Positions 16,142 to 25,253 of a stretch of DNA of 64,000 nucleotides are shown here, one piece after another. How positions within the stretch are numbered: the stretch's first letter is position 1; every line of letters begins with the position of its first letter. The translations under genes were made by a program, and so were the position numbers. Source of the stretch: Stenotrophomonas sp. WZN-1 (GTDB lineage: Bacteria; Pseudomonadota; Gammaproteobacteria; Xanthomonadales; Xanthomonadaceae); contig NZ_CP021768.1 of assembly GCF_002192255.1 (NCBI RefSeq), positions 1,196,001 through 1,260,000 on the forward strand, read 5' to 3'. The notes under the pieces are model-generated. The model saw only the letters and a program-made list of their open reading frames with translations. It had not been told where the DNA came from and ran no database searches.

Positions 16142-17401
16142 ATGACCGCGGCGCGGCAGCGCTCGATGTGGGTGGCCGGCCTGTCCACGGTGGTGGAGTG
16201 GTACGACTTCACCCTGTACCTGTACTTCGCCACGGTCTTGTCGCGCGTGTTCTTCGGCGGTGGCGAGCAGGCGCTGCTGGTCACCCTGGCCGGCTTCGCG
16301 GTGTCCTACCTGATGCGCCCGCTGGGCGCGCTGTGCTTCGGCCACCTGGGCGACCGCTTGGGCCGGCGCTGGATGCTGCTGGCGTCGATGGCCTTGATGG
16401 CGGCGGCGATGCTGGCCACTGCGCTACTGCCGACTGCGGCCACGGCAGGTACCACGGCGGGCGTGCTGCTGCTGGTGTTGCGCTGCGTGATGGCCTTTTC
16501 GGTGGGCGGCGAGTACACCGGGGTGGTGGCGTACCTGCTGGAAAGCGCACCGGCGCGGCGACGTGGCCTGGTGACCTCGCTGGCCTCGGCGGCTAGTGAA
16601 GTAGGCGCACTGCTGGCGGTGGCGATCTCGGCGCTTACGGTTGCGCTGCTGCCCACCGCGCAGCTGGACAGCTGGGGCTGGCGTATTCCGTTCTTCGTCG
16701 GTGCGGCACTGGCACTGGTGATCCTGGTCGCGCGCTCGGGCATGCACGAATCGCCGGAGTTCGAGCGACAGCGCCGCGAAGGCAGCATTCCGGCTACACC
16801 GCTGCGCCACGTACTGCGTAACCACCCGCTGGCGGTGGCACGCACCTTCGCGATCTCGGCGCTGGGATCGATCACCTACTACGTGGGCATCACCTATGTG
16901 CCGGCGTTCCTGCATGCACAGGGCCACGACGAGGGCGATGCATTGTGGCTGTCTACGATTGCGGCAGTCGCGGTCATCGCGATCACGCCATTGTGTGGTG
17001 CCTTGTCCGATCGCGTAGGGCGTCGGCCGATGCTGCTGGGCCTGACCCTGCTGGCAGCGCTGCTGCCGCTGTCCCTGTTCGCGTGGATGGCGCAGGCAAC
17101 GGCGCTGGGCATCGCGCTGGCGGCGGTGCTGCTGGCCTGTGTAGCCGGTGGTGTGAGCGCGGTGGCGGCCCCGGCCACGGCCGAGCAGTTCCCGGGCGAG
17201 GGCCGGGTCAGCGGGCTGGCACTGGGGGTGACCATGGCCACCGCCTTCTTCGGCGGGGCAACGCCATGGCTGGCGCAGTGGTGGGTGGAGCGCAGCGGGT
17301 GGGCAGCGGCACCGGGTGCGATGATCGCGCTGGTGGCGGTGCTGGTGCTGCCGGTGCTGTGGACCCTGCCCGAGACGGTCCCGGGCAGGGCCAAACGCTA
17401 G
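16142..17401 (+). CDS. MFS transporter, metabolite:H+ symporter (MHS) family
   Basis: A 419-residue carrier with 12 predicted membrane helices. The start (STVVEWYDFTLYLYFATVLSR) is the hallmark of the MHS/ProP branch, which has VEWYDF in helix 1. GHLGDRLGRRWMLL is the A-type motif in loop 2-3, and LPETVPGRAKR ends the protein. Family members take up organic acids such as citrate, alpha-ketoglutarate and shikimate, or compatible solutes such as proline, with protons; the substrate cannot be named here. It is convergent with the nucleoside hydrolase gene, only 4 bases away. Confidence 0.9.
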   Translation: MTAARQRSMWVAGLSTVVEWYDFTLYLYFATVLSRVFFGGGEQALLVTLAGFAVSYLMRPLGALCFGHLGDRLGRRWMLLASMALMAAAMLATALLPTAATAGTTAGVLLLVLRCVMAFSVGGEYTGVVAYLLESAPARRRGLVTSLASAASEVGALLAVAISALTVALLPTAQLDSWGWRIPFFVGAALALVILVARSGMHESPEFERQRREGSIPATPLRHVLRNHPLAVARTFAISALGSITYYVGITYVPAFLHAQGHDEGDALWLSTIAAVAVIAITPLCGALSDRVGRRPMLLGLTLLAALLPLSLFAWMAQATALGIALAAVLLACVAGGVSAVAAPATAEQFPGEGRVSGLALGVTMATAFFGGATPWLAQWWVERSGWAAAPGAMIALVAVLVLPVLWTLPETVPGRAKR

Positions 17402-17405
17402 CGGG

Positions 17406-18353
17406 TCAGACCTTCAGGGTCTGCTCGATGTCGGCCAGTACCGCGGCCGCATCCACGCCAATGGCAATCGACTGCACCACGTGGCCGTCCCACACGCTGG
17501 GGCCGAACGCCAGGCCTTCCGGCTTGGGAATCGTCATGCCGCGGGCAACGCCGTCGGTGGCCACGCGCACGCTGGCGCGCTCGAACTGGAACAGTTCCGG
17601 GCGGGTCAGCGCGATGCAGGCGCAGCAGTCGTGCACGACCATGCCCTTGTGGCCGGCCTGCAGGTAGAAGTCGACGTAATCCTGCGACAGCGCACGCACC
17701 AGCTCGGCATCGGCGCCGCCGATCGCAGCCAGCGTGTCCAGGCCGTCACGGTCCATTTCCACGCGGGTGGTCACGTCCAGGCCGATCGCGGTGACCGGCC
17801 AGGTGGCGGTGAATACCACGTCGGCGGCTTCTGCATCGCCCCAGATATTGGCCTCGGCGGCCGGGGTGATGTTGCCGTTGACGTGGAAGGCGCCGCCCAT
17901 GATCACCACGCCGCGCACCAGGCCGGCGATGTCCGGGGCCTGCTGCAGGGCCAGGGCCAGGTTGGTCATTCGACCGACTGCGACCAGGGTCACTTCGCCC
18001 GGATGGGCGCGGACCAGGTCGATGATCAGCTGGTGGGCCGGGCGCGCGTCGGCGGCCACGTCCAGTTCGGCCGGCACCGGGTGATTGCCCAGCCCGTTGT
18101 GGCCGTGGATGTGCACCGGCCAGGCTTCCGGAGTGGCTTCCGGTTGCAGCGGGCCTTCGGCACCGCGCGCGACCGGGGCGGCAAAGCCCCAGGCCTGCTT
18201 CAGGTACAGCGCGTTGTGCGTGGTCGATTCCACCGAGGCATTGCCGAAGGTGGTGGTGACGCCGACCAGGTCGATCTGGGCGTGCTTGTGCAGGTACAGC
18301 AGGGCCAGGGCGTCGTCGACGCCCGGGTCGGTATCGAAAATGACTTTCAGCAT
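17406..18353 (-). CDS. Inosine-uridine preferring nucleoside hydrolase
   Basis: A 315-residue nucleoside hydrolase. The N-terminus MLKVIFDTDPGVDDALALL holds the aspartate cluster (Asp9, 13, 14) that binds calcium and activates water. VAVGRMTNLALAL, IMGGAFHVNGNITPAAEANIWGDAEAA and the C-terminal HD region (VVHDCCACI) complete the active site. It splits the N-glycosidic bond of ribonucleosides for salvage. It lacks a signal peptide, so it is cytoplasmic. The promoter must lie in the 150 bases between it and the divergent small-protein gene. Confidence 0.92.
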   Translation of the reverse strand: MLKVIFDTDPGVDDALALLYLHKHAQIDLVGVTTTFGNASVESTTHNALYLKQAWGFAAPVARGAEGPLQPEATPEAWPVHIHGHNGLGNHPVPAELDVAADARPAHQLIIDLVRAHPGEVTLVAVGRMTNLALALQQAPDIAGLVRGVVIMGGAFHVNGNITPAAEANIWGDAEAADVVFTATWPVTAIGLDVTTRVEMDRDGLDTLAAIGGADAELVRALSQDYVDFYLQAGHKGMVVHDCCACIALTRPELFQFERASVRVATDGVARGMTIPKPEGLAFGPSVWDGHVVQSIAIGVDAAAVLADIEQTLKV

Positions 18354-18504
18354 GTTGTTGTTCTTCTTCTTCCGTGTGGTGCGGGGGGCGCCGACGGCCG
18401 CGGGGCAGGCCAGCGCGCCCTACATTGTCCCATCTTCATGACAGGCAGGGCCATTGCCGGGGTGGCAGGCCATAATGCCCCCAGTCCAGGCACGGAGCCG
18501 CCGA

Positions 18505-18825
18505 ATGCTGATCGTTGCCCTTCTGCTGGTCCTGCTGGTGCTGGGCCTGAACGTGGTGGCTACCGTGGTGATCGTCAGGCGTGATGGCCTGTCGGCGGGC
18601 GGCCGGACGGTGCAGTTGCTGCTGGTCTGGCTGCTGCCGCTGGTCGGTGCGATCCTGTGCATGGCGGTGGCCACGGCCGATGGCTCGGGAAGCCGGGGGG
18701 ATGGCGGCGGAAGCCATGACACCTCCGTTGGCTGTTCCAGTGACAACCACAGCCATCACAGCTACAGCAGCGCCGACTGCAGCAGTGATGGTGGTGGGGG
18801 TGACGGCGGCAGCTGCGGCGATTGA
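18505..18825 (+). CDS. Small membrane protein with Gly/Ser/His/Cys-rich tail
   Basis: A 106-residue protein. Two membrane helices (about 2-24 and 35-56, LLLVWLLPLVGAILCMAVA) resemble a PLDc_N-like anchor. The rest is low-complexity: Gly/Ser-rich with NHSHHSYSSADCSSDG in the middle and GGDGGSCGD at the end, giving three His and three Cys in the tail. Such a tail could bind metal, but this is inference from composition. The frame could start earlier at 18454, but the first hydrophobic segment and family-like start favour 18505. I do not recognise a named family for the tail. Confidence 0.65.
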   Translation: MLIVALLLVLLVLGLNVVATVVIVRRDGLSAGGRTVQLLLVWLLPLVGAILCMAVATADGSGSRGDGGGSHDTSVGCSSDNHSHHSYSSADCSSDGGGGDGGSCGD

Positions 18826-18831
18826 GGCCTC

Positions 18832-18917
18832 TGTAGAGTCGAGCCATGCTCGACTGCCCTTCGTTCCAACGCCGCGATGCCTGATCGAAAAGCAGTCGAG
18901 CATGGCTCGTCTCTACA
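18832..18917. repeat. Facing palindrome pair (TGTAGAGTCGAGCC type)
   Basis: TGTAGAGTCGAGCCATGCTC faces GAGCATGGCTCGTCTCTACA across about 40 bases. Each half is itself a hairpin, and together they could form one long cruciform. It lies between a plus gene and the convergent regulator gene. Confidence 0.78.
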
Positions 18918-18935
18918 AAGGCGACGACAGCCCGC

Positions 18936-19655
18936 TCAGCCGCCGCCTTCGGTCGGCAACGGCGCTGGTACGTTCAGCAGCCCGCCCGCCGCCACATAGG
19001 CGGCCAGTGCCTGGCCCTGGCTGAGCAGATGGCGTTCCATGGTGCGTTCGGCAGCCTGCGCGTCGCGGCGGCGGAAGCACTCCATCAACTCGCGGTGTTC
19101 GGCCAGTGACTGCGCGGTGCGGCCGGGGGTCAGCAGCTGGCGGCCGCGATGCATCTTCAGGATGCGGTGCAGGTCGTGGGTGATGCGGATCAGCCACGGG
19201 TTGCCCGCGTAGTGCTGCACGGTTTCGTGGATCAGGTAGTTGTTGCGGTAGTACTCGGCGATGTTGCCTTCGGCCGCCGCCGCCTCCATCGCTGCATGCA
19301 GGTCTTCCAGCTGCTGCACGCCGGCGTCGTCGATGTGCTTGACCGCCTCATGCGCGCAGCGGCCTTCAAGCATCGCCATCACCGGGAACAGCTGGTTGAG
19401 GTCTTCCAGCGTCAACCGGGTGACCCGGCTGCCACGACCGGCATCGATCTGCACCAGGCCTTCGGCGGCCAGCAGCTTCAGCGCCTCACGCAGGGGCGTG
19501 CGGCTGATGCCCAGTTCTTCGCACAGCGCGGGCTCGTCGATCCACTCGCCCGGCGGCAGCCGGTAATCGTAGATGCGCTCGCGCACATGTTCGGCCACCT
19601 CTTCATACAGGGGCGCGCGCTTCTTTGGTGACCGCGGGGCAGGGGCAATGGCCAT
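18936..19655 (-). CDS. GntR-family regulator, FadR (FCD) subfamily, probable malonate regulator
   Basis: A 239-residue regulator. Residues 15-85 form the GntR winged helix (YEEVAEHVRERIYDYRLPPGE, then EELGISRTPLREALKLLAAEGL). The C-terminal all-helical FCD domain carries the metal/effector-binding histidines in IHETVQHYAGN and AEHRELMECF. FadR-type regulators close to malonate genes (MatR, MdcY) respond to malonate or malonyl-CoA; here the gene follows the carrier gene at the far end of the mdc genes, supporting that role by inference. Residues 1-14 are basic (APAPRSPKKRA). The start at 19655 gives family length. Confidence 0.85.
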   Translation of the reverse strand: MAIAPAPRSPKKRAPLYEEVAEHVRERIYDYRLPPGEWIDEPALCEELGISRTPLREALKLLAAEGLVQIDAGRGSRVTRLTLEDLNQLFPVMAMLEGRCAHEAVKHIDDAGVQQLEDLHAAMEAAAAEGNIAEYYRNNYLIHETVQHYAGNPWLIRITHDLHRILKMHRGRQLLTPGRTAQSLAEHRELMECFRRRDAQAAERTMERHLLSQGQALAAYVAAGGLLNVPAPLPTEGGG

Positions 19656-19674
19656 GGAGGAAGTGTACCGCCAG

Positions 19675-19750
19675 GTAGTGCCGGCCGCTGGCCGGCAACC
19701 CATGATCGCTGGATGGCTTCATGAGATTGCCGGCCAGCGGCCGTCACTAC
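19675..19750. repeat. Facing GTAGTGCCGGCC palindrome pair
   Basis: GTAGTGCCGGCCGCTGGCCG and the facing copy CCGGCCAGCGGCCGTCACTAC enclose about 30 bases, between the regulator and carrier genes. The distal copy has one change in the outer arm. Confidence 0.8.
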
Positions 19751-19760
19751 CGTTGGGTGG

Positions 19761-21128
19761 TTACATCCAGCCCGGCACCACGAACACCAGCCAGGCCAGC
19801 AGCGGCCCCAGCGCCACCACCAGGCCGCTGTAGACCAGGAAGCGGCGGAACAGGGTCTCGCGTTCTTCCTTGGCGGCCGAGGCCACCACCAGTGCGCCAT
19901 TGGTCGAGAACGGGCTGACATCGACGATGGTGGATGACACCGCCAGCGCGCAGATCACGCCGGCGGCGCTGAGGTGGCCCTGCATCAGGAACGGCACCGC
20001 CAGTGGAATCGTCGCGCCCAGCACCGCTGCCGATGAGGCGAATGCGGAGACGATGCCACCGACGTAGCAGACCAGCAGCGCTCCGAGCAGCGGGATGCCG
20101 ATGTCGGAGACACCGTTGCCGATGAAGTCCACCGCGCCGGCATGTTCCAGCACGCCGATGTAGGTCACCACGCCGCAGATCAGCAGCACGGTGGACCAGC
20201 TGATGCCATCGACCGCACCCTTCTGGCTCTGCGGGGACAACAACGCCAGTGCCACCGCCACGGTGATCGAGACCAGGCCAACGTTGAGGTTGTAGATCAA
20301 CGCCGCCACGCCCAGGCCCAGCAGGCCGATCAGGGTGAACAGCCGCTCGCGGGTCAGGCTCACTGCATCCAGTGCGACCGGATCATTGGACAGGGTGCCG
20401 CCACCGGCAGCAACCAGCGCACCATGGCCTTCGATCGCGAACTGGCGCGACGATGCCTGCGGGCTACCGGCCATCGCCAGCTCGGCAGTGCCGAGCGTTC
20501 CTGCTGCGGTGATCGAGCCACGGCGCAGCAGCGCGATGCCACCGAAGGCGAAGAAGCAGATCGTCGCCATCATGAAGTTGAAGCCCAGGCTGGTCAGGAA
20601 CACCGCCATCTCGGTCACTTCCAGCCCGGCCTTCTGCACCACGCCGTTGGTGATGCTGCCGTACACGCTGATCGGCGAGAAGCCACCCGCCTGCGCGCCA
20701 TGGATGACCAGCAATCCCATCATCAGCGGATTGATGTTGTACTGCTTGGCAAAGCGCAGGGCGACCGGGCCGATGATCGCAACCGCCGCCGGGCCCAGCG
20801 CACCGAACGCGGTGAGGACCGCGGTGATCACGAACATCACCCACGGAATGGCCACGATATGGCCGCGCACGGCTTTTACTGCCCAGTGCACCAGCAGGTC
20901 GATGGTGCCGTTCTTCTGCGCGATGGCGAACAGGTAGGTGATGCCGACCAGGGTCAGGAACAGATCGCCGGGAAAGCCGGCCAGGACTTCCTTGCCCCCC
21001 ATGTCGACCCACAGCCCGCCGATGATGAAGGCCAGCGCGAAGGCGACGGCTCCCATGTTGATCGGCATCGCGGTGGCGACGATGAACATGATCACCAGAC
21101 CGATGATCGTTGCGATTTGTGGACTCAT
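19761..21128 (-). CDS. MatC-like malonate/dicarboxylate carrier
   Basis: A 455-residue membrane protein with about 12 helices. The first 150 residues (INMGAVAFALAFIIGGLWVDMGGKEVLAGFPGDLFLTLVGITYLF) match the MatC N-terminal dicarboxylate carrier domain, and SSTIVDVSPFSTNGALVVA near the C-terminus is the second conserved transport motif of this ion-transporter superfamily. Rhizobium MatC takes up malonate, and the neighbouring malonate decarboxylase genes make malonate the likely substrate. It replaces the MdcLM pair present in some other bacteria. The gene is 104 bases downstream of mdcH on the same strand. Confidence 0.88.
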   Translation of the reverse strand: MSPQIATIIGLVIMFIVATAMPINMGAVAFALAFIIGGLWVDMGGKEVLAGFPGDLFLTLVGITYLFAIAQKNGTIDLLVHWAVKAVRGHIVAIPWVMFVITAVLTAFGALGPAAVAIIGPVALRFAKQYNINPLMMGLLVIHGAQAGGFSPISVYGSITNGVVQKAGLEVTEMAVFLTSLGFNFMMATICFFAFGGIALLRRGSITAAGTLGTAELAMAGSPQASSRQFAIEGHGALVAAGGGTLSNDPVALDAVSLTRERLFTLIGLLGLGVAALIYNLNVGLVSITVAVALALLSPQSQKGAVDGISWSTVLLICGVVTYIGVLEHAGAVDFIGNGVSDIGIPLLGALLVCYVGGIVSAFASSAAVLGATIPLAVPFLMQGHLSAAGVICALAVSSTIVDVSPFSTNGALVVASAAKEERETLFRRFLVYSGLVVALGPLLAWLVFVVPGWM

Positions 21129-21232
21129 GCGCCCTCCCAGACACGTGACTCACGTACAGCGCGGATGGAGACCCGCCATCCCGGGGTAAGGCGACGTACG
21201 GCGTGTTGCGTGATGCGTACTGCTCGAACCCG

Positions 21233-22153
21233 TTATTGCAGCCGCTCCAGCGCACTGCGGACCCATGCCGCGGCGCCTTCGAGGCTCTGGAACTCTTCCA
21301 CCGCGCGCACCTCGCAGCACGGATAGGCCGGCGCGACCATGCGCGCCAATGCATTGCCCGGGCCCAGCTGCAGGAAAACCCGCGCGCCACGCTCGAAAGC
21401 CTGGCGCATCACCTGCGCCCATTCGATGGTCTGTGCCAGCTGTGCCGACAGCGTCTGCACCACTGCGGCGCGCTCCCGCACAGGGCGGGCATCGACGCCG
21501 GCCAGCAGGGGCAGCTGCGGCGACTGCACCTGCGCTGCTGCCAGGACGGCGGCAAACGGTGCCACTGCGCCGGCCAGCAGCGGCGTGTGCGCGGGCACAT
21601 GGACCGGCAACGGGCGGATTTCCGCGCCGCACGCCTGCGCGTCTACCGCCAACGCATACAGCGACGGCCGTGCACCACCTACGATGAAGTGGTCATGGCC
21701 ATTGGCGATCGCGATGAAGGCGCCATGCGCATCGCACAAGCGCTGGGCCGCAGTGCGGTCCAGTCCCAGTACTGCCTGGAGCCCGGCGTCATCGGGGCTG
21801 GCGGCATCCATCAGCCGCGCGCGCCGCGCGGATAGTGCCAGGCAGGTGGTGGTGTCGAAGCTGCCGGCGATGGCATGCGCGGCGAGCTCGCCGATGCTGT
21901 AGCCCGCGATCACCGCCGGCGTTGGCAAGCCATCGCGCAGGCCCTGCCAGTGCGCCAGGCTGGCTGCGCACAGCAGGGGCTGCGCCTGCACATTGTCGAA
22001 GCGGTCGCCGGCGGCCGCGGCGGCGAATACATCGCGGCCCAGCAGTTCGCACGTGGCGTCAAGCACCGGCCGCGCGGCAGCAAGGTCGCGCACGTGATCG
22101 AACATCGCCGCATGCTGCGCGCCCTGTCCGGGGCAGAGCAGGGCAAGGCTCAT
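21233..22153 (-). CDS. mdcH: Malonate decarboxylase, malonyl-CoA:ACP transacylase subunit MdcH
   Basis: A 306-residue FabD-like acyltransferase. LLCPGQGAQHAAMF is the N-terminal oxyanion motif, and GYSIGELAAHA holds the nucleophile Ser86 (Tyr replaces the usual His before it). VHVPAHTPLL carries the catalytic His and LGPGNALARM ends the fold. MdcH loads the first malonyl group from malonyl-CoA onto the MdcC carrier, priming the decarboxylase. The start codon overlaps the mdcB stop (ATGA). It is the last mdc gene before the carrier. Confidence 0.92.
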   Translation of the reverse strand: MSLALLCPGQGAQHAAMFDHVRDLAAARPVLDATCELLGRDVFAAAAAGDRFDNVQAQPLLCAASLAHWQGLRDGLPTPAVIAGYSIGELAAHAIAGSFDTTTCLALSARRARLMDAASPDDAGLQAVLGLDRTAAQRLCDAHGAFIAIANGHDHFIVGGARPSLYALAVDAQACGAEIRPLPVHVPAHTPLLAGAVAPFAAVLAAAQVQSPQLPLLAGVDARPVRERAAVVQTLSAQLAQTIEWAQVMRQAFERGARVFLQLGPGNALARMVAPAYPCCEVRAVEEFQSLEGAAAWVRSALERLQ

Positions 22154-23007
22154 GTGCCCTCCTGCTGCAACAGGAACAGGTTGCAGGCAAGCAGGTCGGC
22201 GCTGCCACCGGGGCTCAGGTGACGCGCGACGAAGGCATCAGCGACGAGCTTCAGGCGTGCGCGCCAGTCCGGTGCAAATGCACCGTCCGTGGCAAGGAAA
22301 TCCTGCGCCTGCTGCTGCGCCCAGCGCAGGCCTTCCGCACCACCGCGATGCAGCAGGTTGAGGTCGTCGGTGTGGGCGACCAGCTGCATCAGCGTGTGGC
22401 ACATCGCGGCCTCGCGCGTCAGCCCATTGGCCAGCGCATGGCGCAGGCTGGGCAGCGCCACCTCGCGCAACAGCGGGTAACCGGCGGCGGCCTGTTCGCG
22501 CACGCCAGGCACCTTGTGCAGGGCGCGCGCACGTTGGCCCGGGCTGCCTGCATCCAGCGGCGCACGTGCGAAATCCGCAGCCCAACGACGTACCTCCAGG
22601 CAGACCTGCTCCCCGGTGGCGGCATGGCCCAGGCGGGAGCGACAGGCAGCGGCGGCCGCCACCAGCAGGCCGAGACTGAAGATCGCACCGCGATGGGTGT
22701 TGACGCCCGCGGTTGCGCGCAGCATCGCCGCTTCGGCCGCGATACCTTGCTGGCGCAGCGCATCGAACGGAGATTCCGTAGCGCCGGCGCGGGCCACGGC
22801 GGTGAAATAATGGCGCAGCGCAAACAGGCTGCGCAGGAACGTGCCCGCATCCATGTCGTGATGGCTGCCGCGATCGAACGGTGTAACCAGTCCCGGTTTG
22901 GGTGCCAGGGCCAGTTCTGCATGCAGGCTGGCAACGGCCAAGCGGCCCAGGCGTGCGCAGTCCACGGCCGAATGGGGTTGGGCCGCGCTGTGCACGACAG
23001 CGTTCAT
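22150..23007 (-). CDS. mdcB: Triphosphoribosyl-dephospho-CoA synthase MdcB
   Basis: A 285-residue CitG/MdcB-family protein. ELALAPKPGLVTPFDRGSHHDMDAGTFLRS is the highly conserved N-terminal signature, with GVNTHRGAIFSLGLL following; VAHTDDLNLLHRGG and the C-terminal GGSADLLACNLFL complete the family pattern. The enzyme joins ATP ribose and dephospho-CoA to make the precursor of the MdcC prosthetic group, which MdcG then attaches. The ATG at 23007 overlaps the mdcG stop at 23004 by 4 bases. Confidence 0.93.
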   Translation of the reverse strand: MNAVVHSAAQPHSAVDCARLGRLAVASLHAELALAPKPGLVTPFDRGSHHDMDAGTFLRSLFALRHYFTAVARAGATESPFDALRQQGIAAEAAMLRATAGVNTHRGAIFSLGLLVAAAAACRSRLGHAATGEQVCLEVRRWAADFARAPLDAGSPGQRARALHKVPGVREQAAAGYPLLREVALPSLRHALANGLTREAAMCHTLMQLVAHTDDLNLLHRGGAEGLRWAQQQAQDFLATDGAFAPDWRARLKLVADAFVARHLSPGGSADLLACNLFLLQQEGT

Positions 23008-23645
23008 GCGGCTACCCCGGCGGCGTTGAACAATGCTTCGCGCAGTTCCAGTGCAGCGCCGTCGGCGCGCTTGACCAGCACCTCGCGGCTGCGCCCGGCA
23101 AACTCGCGCCAGTTCACGGCGCCGCCGTCGGCCAGCCACAGTTCGCCATCGACGCGACGGCCGTACTCGGTTTCCCATGCCTGCAGGCTCGCGACCAGCC
23201 TGTCGGCCTGCGCTGCGCTGCCAGCCTGCCACAGCAGGTCGATGTCCGAGCGCGCATGCACGTAAGGCAGATGGCTGAGCAGCTGCCAGGCAAATGCACC
23301 GAATACACGTGCTGGGGCGATGGTCTGCAGTGCCTGCAGTGGGTGTTGCCATTCCACTGGCAGGTTGCCTTCAAGCACCGCCCGCAGCGTTGGCGGAGCC
23401 TCGGTCCGCAATACGTCCTGCAGCGGCACGCGCAAGGCGAGGCGCAGCTTGCCCTCCATCGGAGGCAGCGGTACGCCGAGGCGCAGGCGGGGATCGGCAT
23501 CGTCGGCGGCGCGCCGGGCGACGATGGCCGGCAGACCCTGCGCAAACCAGTCGACCAGGCGCGGCTCATGCGCAGAGATGTCCGCCTGCCAGCCGGCGTG
23601 CGCTGACAGCCAGACCAGCGTATGGCGGGGCAGCCGCTCAGGCAT
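23004..23645 (-). CDS. mdcG: Phosphoribosyl-dephospho-CoA transferase MdcG
   Basis: A 213-residue nucleotidyltransferase. ARSDIDLLWQA contains the two aspartates of the NTP-transferase active site, and the N-terminus (RHTLVWLSAHAGW) and GGAVNWREFAGRSREVLVKR match MdcG. It transfers the triphosphoribosyl-dephospho-CoA moiety made by MdcB to a serine of the MdcC carrier, releasing diphosphate. It overlaps mdcE upstream by 8 bases and mdcB downstream by 4, so the genes are tightly coupled. Confidence 0.92.
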   Translation of the reverse strand: MPERLPRHTLVWLSAHAGWQADISAHEPRLVDWFAQGLPAIVARRAADDADPRLRLGVPLPPMEGKLRLALRVPLQDVLRTEAPPTLRAVLEGNLPVEWQHPLQALQTIAPARVFGAFAWQLLSHLPYVHARSDIDLLWQAGSAAQADRLVASLQAWETEYGRRVDGELWLADGGAVNWREFAGRSREVLVKRADGAALELREALFNAAGVAA

Positions 23646-24348
23646 CGCCCTGGCTCACGGCTGCAGCCACGCTTGCGGATAGTGTGCGCCCACCACGTTC
23701 GGCACCCCGCGCGGCGCGGCGGTCGTCTTCGGCGGGCGTGCGCAGCGCCTGAAGCAGGTGCGTGGCCAGATCGCCATCCCATAGCGATTCCACCGCACCC
23801 ATCGCCACGTAGTTCTCCACACCCGGCGCGAATACCGGCGAGGCCTGGCTCAGTGCCTGCAGCTTCTCCAGCGGCTGCTTGGTCACCCTTGCCATCGCGC
23901 GCAGGTCCATTACCCGCACCTGCGCATCGGGCAGGGCGTGGATATGGTCGGCCATCAAGCCGAACGACAGGAAGCCGCCGCTGACCGACTCGCCGTAGAC
24001 CAGGGTCACCAGCCGTGCACCCCGTCGGCGTGCCAGATCCAGCGTCTGCGCCAGGTGCGCGAAGTAACCGTTGATGCCAAGCAGTTCGTCACGGCGTGCC
24101 AGGCGTTGGCCGGCGGTGTCGACCAGCATCACGATCGGACGCTGTGGATGCGCGGCGGTGCTGGCCAGCACGGTTTCAGCCAGTGTCAGCGCGTGGTCCA
24201 CGCCCACCTCAAGCTTGTCGGCGGTGCCGATTACGGTCACGTCGCCGTCGTCGGTGGTGGCGGTTCCGGTCAGTACCGAGCCCTCCACGGCAACGGCGTG
24301 GCCACGTGGGAACAGGGCATCGAGCAGCGCGTGCAGCGAAAGGCTCAT
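23638..24348 (-). CDS. mdcE: Malonate decarboxylase gamma subunit MdcE
   Basis: A 236-residue crotonase-like carboxyltransferase subunit. VTVIGTADKLEVGVDHALTLAETVL and MLVDTAGQRLARRDELLGIN are typical of MdcE, and YGESVSGGFLSFGLMADHI forms the acyl-enzyme oxyanion region. With MdcD it decarboxylates the malonyl group carried by MdcC, leaving an acetyl group. The C-terminus (AARGAERGGRTLSASVAAAVSQ) is disordered-looking. The ATG at 24348 overlaps the mdcD stop by 4 bases. Confidence 0.92.
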   Translation of the reverse strand: MSLSLHALLDALFPRGHAVAVEGSVLTGTATTDDGDVTVIGTADKLEVGVDHALTLAETVLASTAAHPQRPIVMLVDTAGQRLARRDELLGINGYFAHLAQTLDLARRRGARLVTLVYGESVSGGFLSFGLMADHIHALPDAQVRVMDLRAMARVTKQPLEKLQALSQASPVFAPGVENYVAMGAVESLWDGDLATHLLQALRTPAEDDRRAARGAERGGRTLSASVAAAVSQGDA

Positions 24349-25253
24349 GGCAGGCTCCGATCGGCGGTGGCGGCGAGGAAATCGTCGGTGTCCAGCAGCG
24401 GCAGCCGCTCCGGCGCGGCGATGCCCTGCAGCGACCAGATCTCAAAACCATCGCGGCACCCGCCCCAGGCCTGCACGCGTGCCTTCAGTGCAGCATGGCG
24501 TTCATGCAGCGCATTCAATGCCGCATCGGCATCGGTGCTGGCGGTATCCGGCTGCAGCGCATTGAATGCCGCTTGCGCAAAGGCCTCGATGGCATCGGGT
24601 ACCAGTGTCTGTGCCTGGTCGATCAGGTAGCGGTGCTTGCCACCGGTCACCCGCCAGACCAGCGCGCGGTCGCGGGAGTCGAATTCCTCCACGCCGCGAA
24701 CGGTTTCGATCACTTCCGGTCCGGACAGTGACAGCCGGCCTTCCTCGGACATGATCACCGTGCTGCAGCAGCGGGCCACGATGCCCATGCCACCGAACGC
24801 GCCGTTGCCGCTGCCGATCAGTGCCACCACCGGCACGCCTGCAGCGCGCGCATCCAGCGTGGCGCGCATGATCTCGGAAATGGCGATCAGCCCCGCATTG
24901 GCCTCGTGCAGGCGTACGCCGCCGGTATCGAGCAGCAGCAACACGCCGTCGGGCCGGGTCGCCGCTGCACGGCGCAGCAGGCCGGTCAGCTTGGCACCGT
25001 GCACTTCGCCGACGCCGCCGCCCATGAATTCACCCTGCTGCGCGGCCAGCAGCACTCGCTTGCCGCGCAGCGTGGCTTCACCGACGACGATGCCGTCGTC
25101 GAACGCTGCCGGCTGGTCCAGCTGCGCCAGGTGCGGGCTCATCATCCGTCGCGCAGGGCCCAGCAATTCCCGGAACGATCCGGCATCGACCAGCCCGGCG
25201 ATACGCGCGCGGGCGTCGGCTTCGTAGTAGCTGTGGCGCTGTACGCGGTTCAT
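24345..25253 (-). CDS. mdcD: Malonate decarboxylase beta subunit MdcD
   Basis: A 302-residue carboxyltransferase-type protein. RHSYYEADARARIAGLVDAGSFRELLGP is the usual start, GVLLLLDTGGVRLHEANAGLIAISEIMRA the central acyl-binding loop, and GSGNGAFGGMGIVARCC an oxyanion glycine cluster. It forms the decarboxylating pair with MdcE. I use the ATG at 25253 (MNRVQRHSYY), which overlaps the mdcC stop; the longer frame upstream is an arginine-rich shadow of mdcC. Confidence 0.93.
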   Translation of the reverse strand: MNRVQRHSYYEADARARIAGLVDAGSFRELLGPARRMMSPHLAQLDQPAAFDDGIVVGEATLRGKRVLLAAQQGEFMGGGVGEVHGAKLTGLLRRAAATRPDGVLLLLDTGGVRLHEANAGLIAISEIMRATLDARAAGVPVVALIGSGNGAFGGMGIVARCCSTVIMSEEGRLSLSGPEVIETVRGVEEFDSRDRALVWRVTGGKHRYLIDQAQTLVPDAIEAFAQAAFNALQPDTASTDADAALNALHERHAALKARVQAWGGCRDGFEIWSLQGIAAPERLPLLDTDDFLAATADRSLP

